Origin: Chloroflexota bacterium
Lineage (GTDB): Bacteria > Chloroflexota > Anaerolineae > J102
Reading direction: 5' to 3'
DNA: 7,287 bases
Assembly (NCBI GenBank): GCA_013152695.1
Contig: JAADFV010000163.1
Span: 1 to 7,287 of the forward strand
In this document: in pieces, positions 6,031 through 7,287 of the stretch
Layout of the letters: each line of letters opens with the position of its first letter
Position numbering within the stretch: the first letter of the stretch is position 1
Position numbers and translations under genes: made by a program
Notes under the pieces: generated by a model
What the model saw: the letters and a program-made list of their open reading frames with translations, nothing else
Told to the model about the DNA's origin: nothing
Databases searched by the model: none

Positions 6031-6927
6031 ATGTATCTTTATCAATATCGACAACGTTTCTTTTTCACTAGCACCTTTGCTCTGGCTCTCCTTCTCATCC
6101 TGTTCCTACCGTTGGTTGCCCAGGCTTCTCCCTGTGTGTCATTGGCAGGCGTGAGTCTGGATGGCTGTTTTGAGAGCTGGCAAGAAGAGATGTCTTTACG
6201 CCGTGGAGTCATCACCTATACGGTAGTTTCGGGAGACACCTTGTGGGGAATCGCGGCGCGTTTTGACCTGGATGTAGACAGTTTGCGTTACAGCAATCCC
6301 GACTTGATGCGTAATCCTGACGTGCTCTCCTTGGATACAGTGTTACGTATCCCCCCCACGATTGGCGTGGTCTACACCGTCAAGAAAAAAGACACCTTGG
6401 CCAGTATTGCCAAGAAGTGGAATGTGGCGCCGGATGTGTTGTTGGGCTATGGCCCCAACTTCATCCGTAACGGCAAAGTGGTTCCTGGGCAAGAGTTGTT
6501 TATTCCCGGCGGATACCTGAAGCTGAATATCCCCCCACCCGACCCCTCACCCGAGGCGACTTTTGCCTGGCCCCTACGCGGTTACATCACGCAATTCTAC
6601 TCTGCCAGACATCGGGCCATCGATATTGCCACACCCTATGGCTCGACGGTCTATGCTGCCGGCGATGGGGTGGTCGTCCGTGCAGGCTGGCTCTTTACTG
6701 GTTATGGCTATTCTGTTGTGATTCGTCACAAAAATGGCTTAAAAACCCTCTACAGCCATCTCAAAGGGCCGCTGGTTTCGGTGGGAGAACGGGTTCGGCG
6801 CGGCCAACCGATCGGTCAAGTAGGATCGACGGGGCGCTCGACCGGGCCACACGTGCACTTTGAGGTGCGCAAAAATAACATTCGCGTCGATCCCCTTCCT
6901 TATCTGCCCGCTCTGCCGCCGCATTAG
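6031..6927 (+). CDS. Secreted LysM-M23 peptidoglycan hydrolase
   Basis: This 298-aa exported metalloendopeptidase is of the LytM/lysostaphin type, expected to bind peptidoglycan and cleave peptide cross-links outside the membrane. An N-terminal signal peptide has basic residues (R7, R9), a hydrophobic core at about 10-29 and a likely cleavage site after VAQA (residue 32). C35 and C46 follow but there is no lipobox at the cleavage site, so a lipoprotein is unlikely. LysM 1 spans about 62-108 (TYTVVSGDTLWGIAARF) and LysM 2 about 114-159 (VYTVKKKDTLASIAKKW). A Pro-rich linker (168-174) leads to the M23 domain. Its metal ligands H194 and D198 (HRAIDIA) and H276 of the HVH motif are present, together with catalytic-site histidines H243 (YSHL) and H274 (GPHVHFEV), so it should be active. 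Such enzymes serve in cell-wall remodelling or daughter-cell separation. If M23 activity were absent, it could resemble NlpD/EnvC-type activators, but the full ligand set argues for catalysis. The gene appears monocistronic. Confidence 0.93.
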   Translation: MYLYQYRQRFFFTSTFALALLLILFLPLVAQASPCVSLAGVSLDGCFESWQEEMSLRRGVITYTVVSGDTLWGIAARFDLDVDSLRYSNPDLMRNPDVLSLDTVLRIPPTIGVVYTVKKKDTLASIAKKWNVAPDVLLGYGPNFIRNGKVVPGQELFIPGGYLKLNIPPPDPSPEATFAWPLRGYITQFYSARHRAIDIATPYGSTVYAAGDGVVVRAGWLFTGYGYSVVIRHKNGLKTLYSHLKGPLVSVGERVRRGQPIGQVGSTGRSTGPHVHFEVRKNNIRVDPLPYLPALPPH

Positions 6928-7030
6928 ACCTCAAGAAAAGCGCTGTATGTGATTCCTGCTGCCAGCTTTCTGCCTCATACGTCGAAAATAGGACACAGAT
7001 TGGTATCGATGTAGACCCGCAGCCCAGTAA

Positions 7031-7083
7031 CCCAGAAAACCAGGCCGGTTGGAGGCGGCGCCGTCTTTTCCCGGTTTTCCGGG
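7031..7083 (-). other. Large imperfect stem-loop downstream of the minus-strand partial gene
   Basis: Arms 7031-7044 and 7070-7083 pair over 14 positions around a 25-nt loop. Two positions are G·U wobbles in minus-strand RNA but A·C mismatches in plus-strand RNA, so the fold suits the minus-strand transcript, whose coding part ends at 7154. AGCCC (7021-7025) and GGGCT (7081-7085) offer alternative pairing at the base. No T-tract follows, so it may be an unusual terminator or a 3' stabilising structure. Confidence 0.4.
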
Positions 7084-7089
7084 CTACAC

Positions 7090-7114
7090 ATGGTCTGTGC
7101 GCGGAGCACACCAT
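7090..7114. other. Bulged hairpin in the convergent intergenic gap
   Basis: ATGGT (7090-7094) pairs with ACCAT (7110-7114) and GTGC (7097-7100) with GCAC (7106-7109), leaving a CT bulge (7095-7096) and a GCGGA loop. It lies 39 bases beyond the minus-strand stop. Together with the stem-loop at 7031-7083 it may form the 3' end region of that transcript. No T-tract is present. Confidence 0.35.
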
Positions 7115-7125
7115 TGATCTGCCCC

Positions 7126-7146
7126 CTACTTCCTCCCCCCTGCTCC
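7126..7146. repeat. Pyrimidine heptad tract
   Basis: Three consecutive 7-mers beginning with CT (CTACTTC, CTCCCCC, CTGCTCC) lie just past the stop of the minus-strand partial gene. They resemble the tract at 33-67 in base content and 7-base period. Only three units are present, so periodicity is tentative. Confidence 0.3.
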
Positions 7147-7153
7147 CTCAGCA

Positions 7154-7287
7154 TCAATAAGGCTGCGGGGTCTCGGGAGGGGCGGGAGTGAGGCCAGGAG
7201 GAGGTGAGGGCCAGGGGCGAGGGCGACCTGGCGGCGTGGCCGTGGCTGTGGGCGTGGGCGTGGGCGGGAAGGGCCCTGTAACACGGG
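7154..7287 (-). CDS. C-terminus of a protein with a Pro/Thr-rich tail (partial)
   Basis: On the minus strand a frame is open from the window edge to TGA at 7156-7154, showing the last 44 residues (RVTGPF, then PTPTPTATATP, then a Pro-rich stretch ending ETPQPY). Thr-Pro repeats of this kind are typical of linkers and tails of exported or surface proteins in Chloroflexota. The start and any functional domain lie outside the window, so no function can be given. The very GC-rich composition partly reflects the repeated CCC/ACG codons. The gene converges on the LysM-M23 gene, 226 bp away. The alternative is non-coding GC-rich repeat DNA. Confidence 0.55.
   Translation of the reverse strand, partial: RVTGPFPPTPTPTATATPPGRPRPWPSPPPGLTPAPPETPQPY

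Noticed and set aside
5996..6153. TTG-started frame with a GGAGGG Shine-Dalgarno-like site 6 nt upstream
   Set aside because: It overlaps the promoter and the signal-peptide region of the peptidase gene in another frame. Its start would lie upstream of the predicted transcript 5' end.

Overview
The window reads as chromosomal DNA of a free-living bacterium, most likely a member of the Chloroflexota (Anaerolineae- or Caldilineae-like). This is an inference from several weak clues: a RarA ATPase with a long methyltransferase-like tail (a fusion also known from cyanobacteria), a long-form Memo protein, a LysM-M23 cell-wall hydrolase, a truncated protein ending in a Pro/Thr-repeat tail (PTPTPTATATP) of the kind common in that phylum, starts without Shine-Dalgarno sites, and pyrimidine-rich heptad tracts between genes. 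No mobile element, CRISPR array, tRNA or rRNA is visible.

Layout. Bases 1-309 hold a pyrimidine-rich heptad tract, a doubtful 53-codon ORF and a candidate extended -10 promoter. Bases 310-3771 (+) form a probable two-gene operon: rarA, a replication-fork clamp-loader-like AAA+ ATPase fused to a methyltransferase-like domain, and, after a 3-nt gap, an AmmeMemoRadiSam protein B (Memo family). An intrinsic terminator follows. Its hairpin is one half of a pair of inverted REP-like palindromes (3806-3874) that differ by a compensatory base-pair swap. Bases 4063-5556 (-) encode a stand-alone, two-cluster iron-sulfur flavoprotein of the glutamate synthase small subunit (GltD) family, with its own Shine-Dalgarno site and terminator and no large subunit beside it.

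Bases 5557-6030 are intergenic and contain a near-exact 22-nt direct repeat at 100-bp spacing, an inverted repeat and hairpin between the copies, and a strong promoter whose predicted start is the A of the next ATG. Bases 6031-6927 (+) encode a secreted protein with two LysM domains and an M23 peptidase domain with all metal ligands. After a 226-bp gap containing two hairpins, the window ends in the C-terminus of a minus-strand gene with a Pro/Thr-rich tail.

The genes do not form one pathway. rarA-amrB is the only likely operon; gltD and the peptidase look monocistronic. I see no convincing new multi-gene system. The points most worth a second look are the RarA fusion with a degenerate SAM site, the covarying palindrome pair and the leaderless promoter with its duplicated upstream module.
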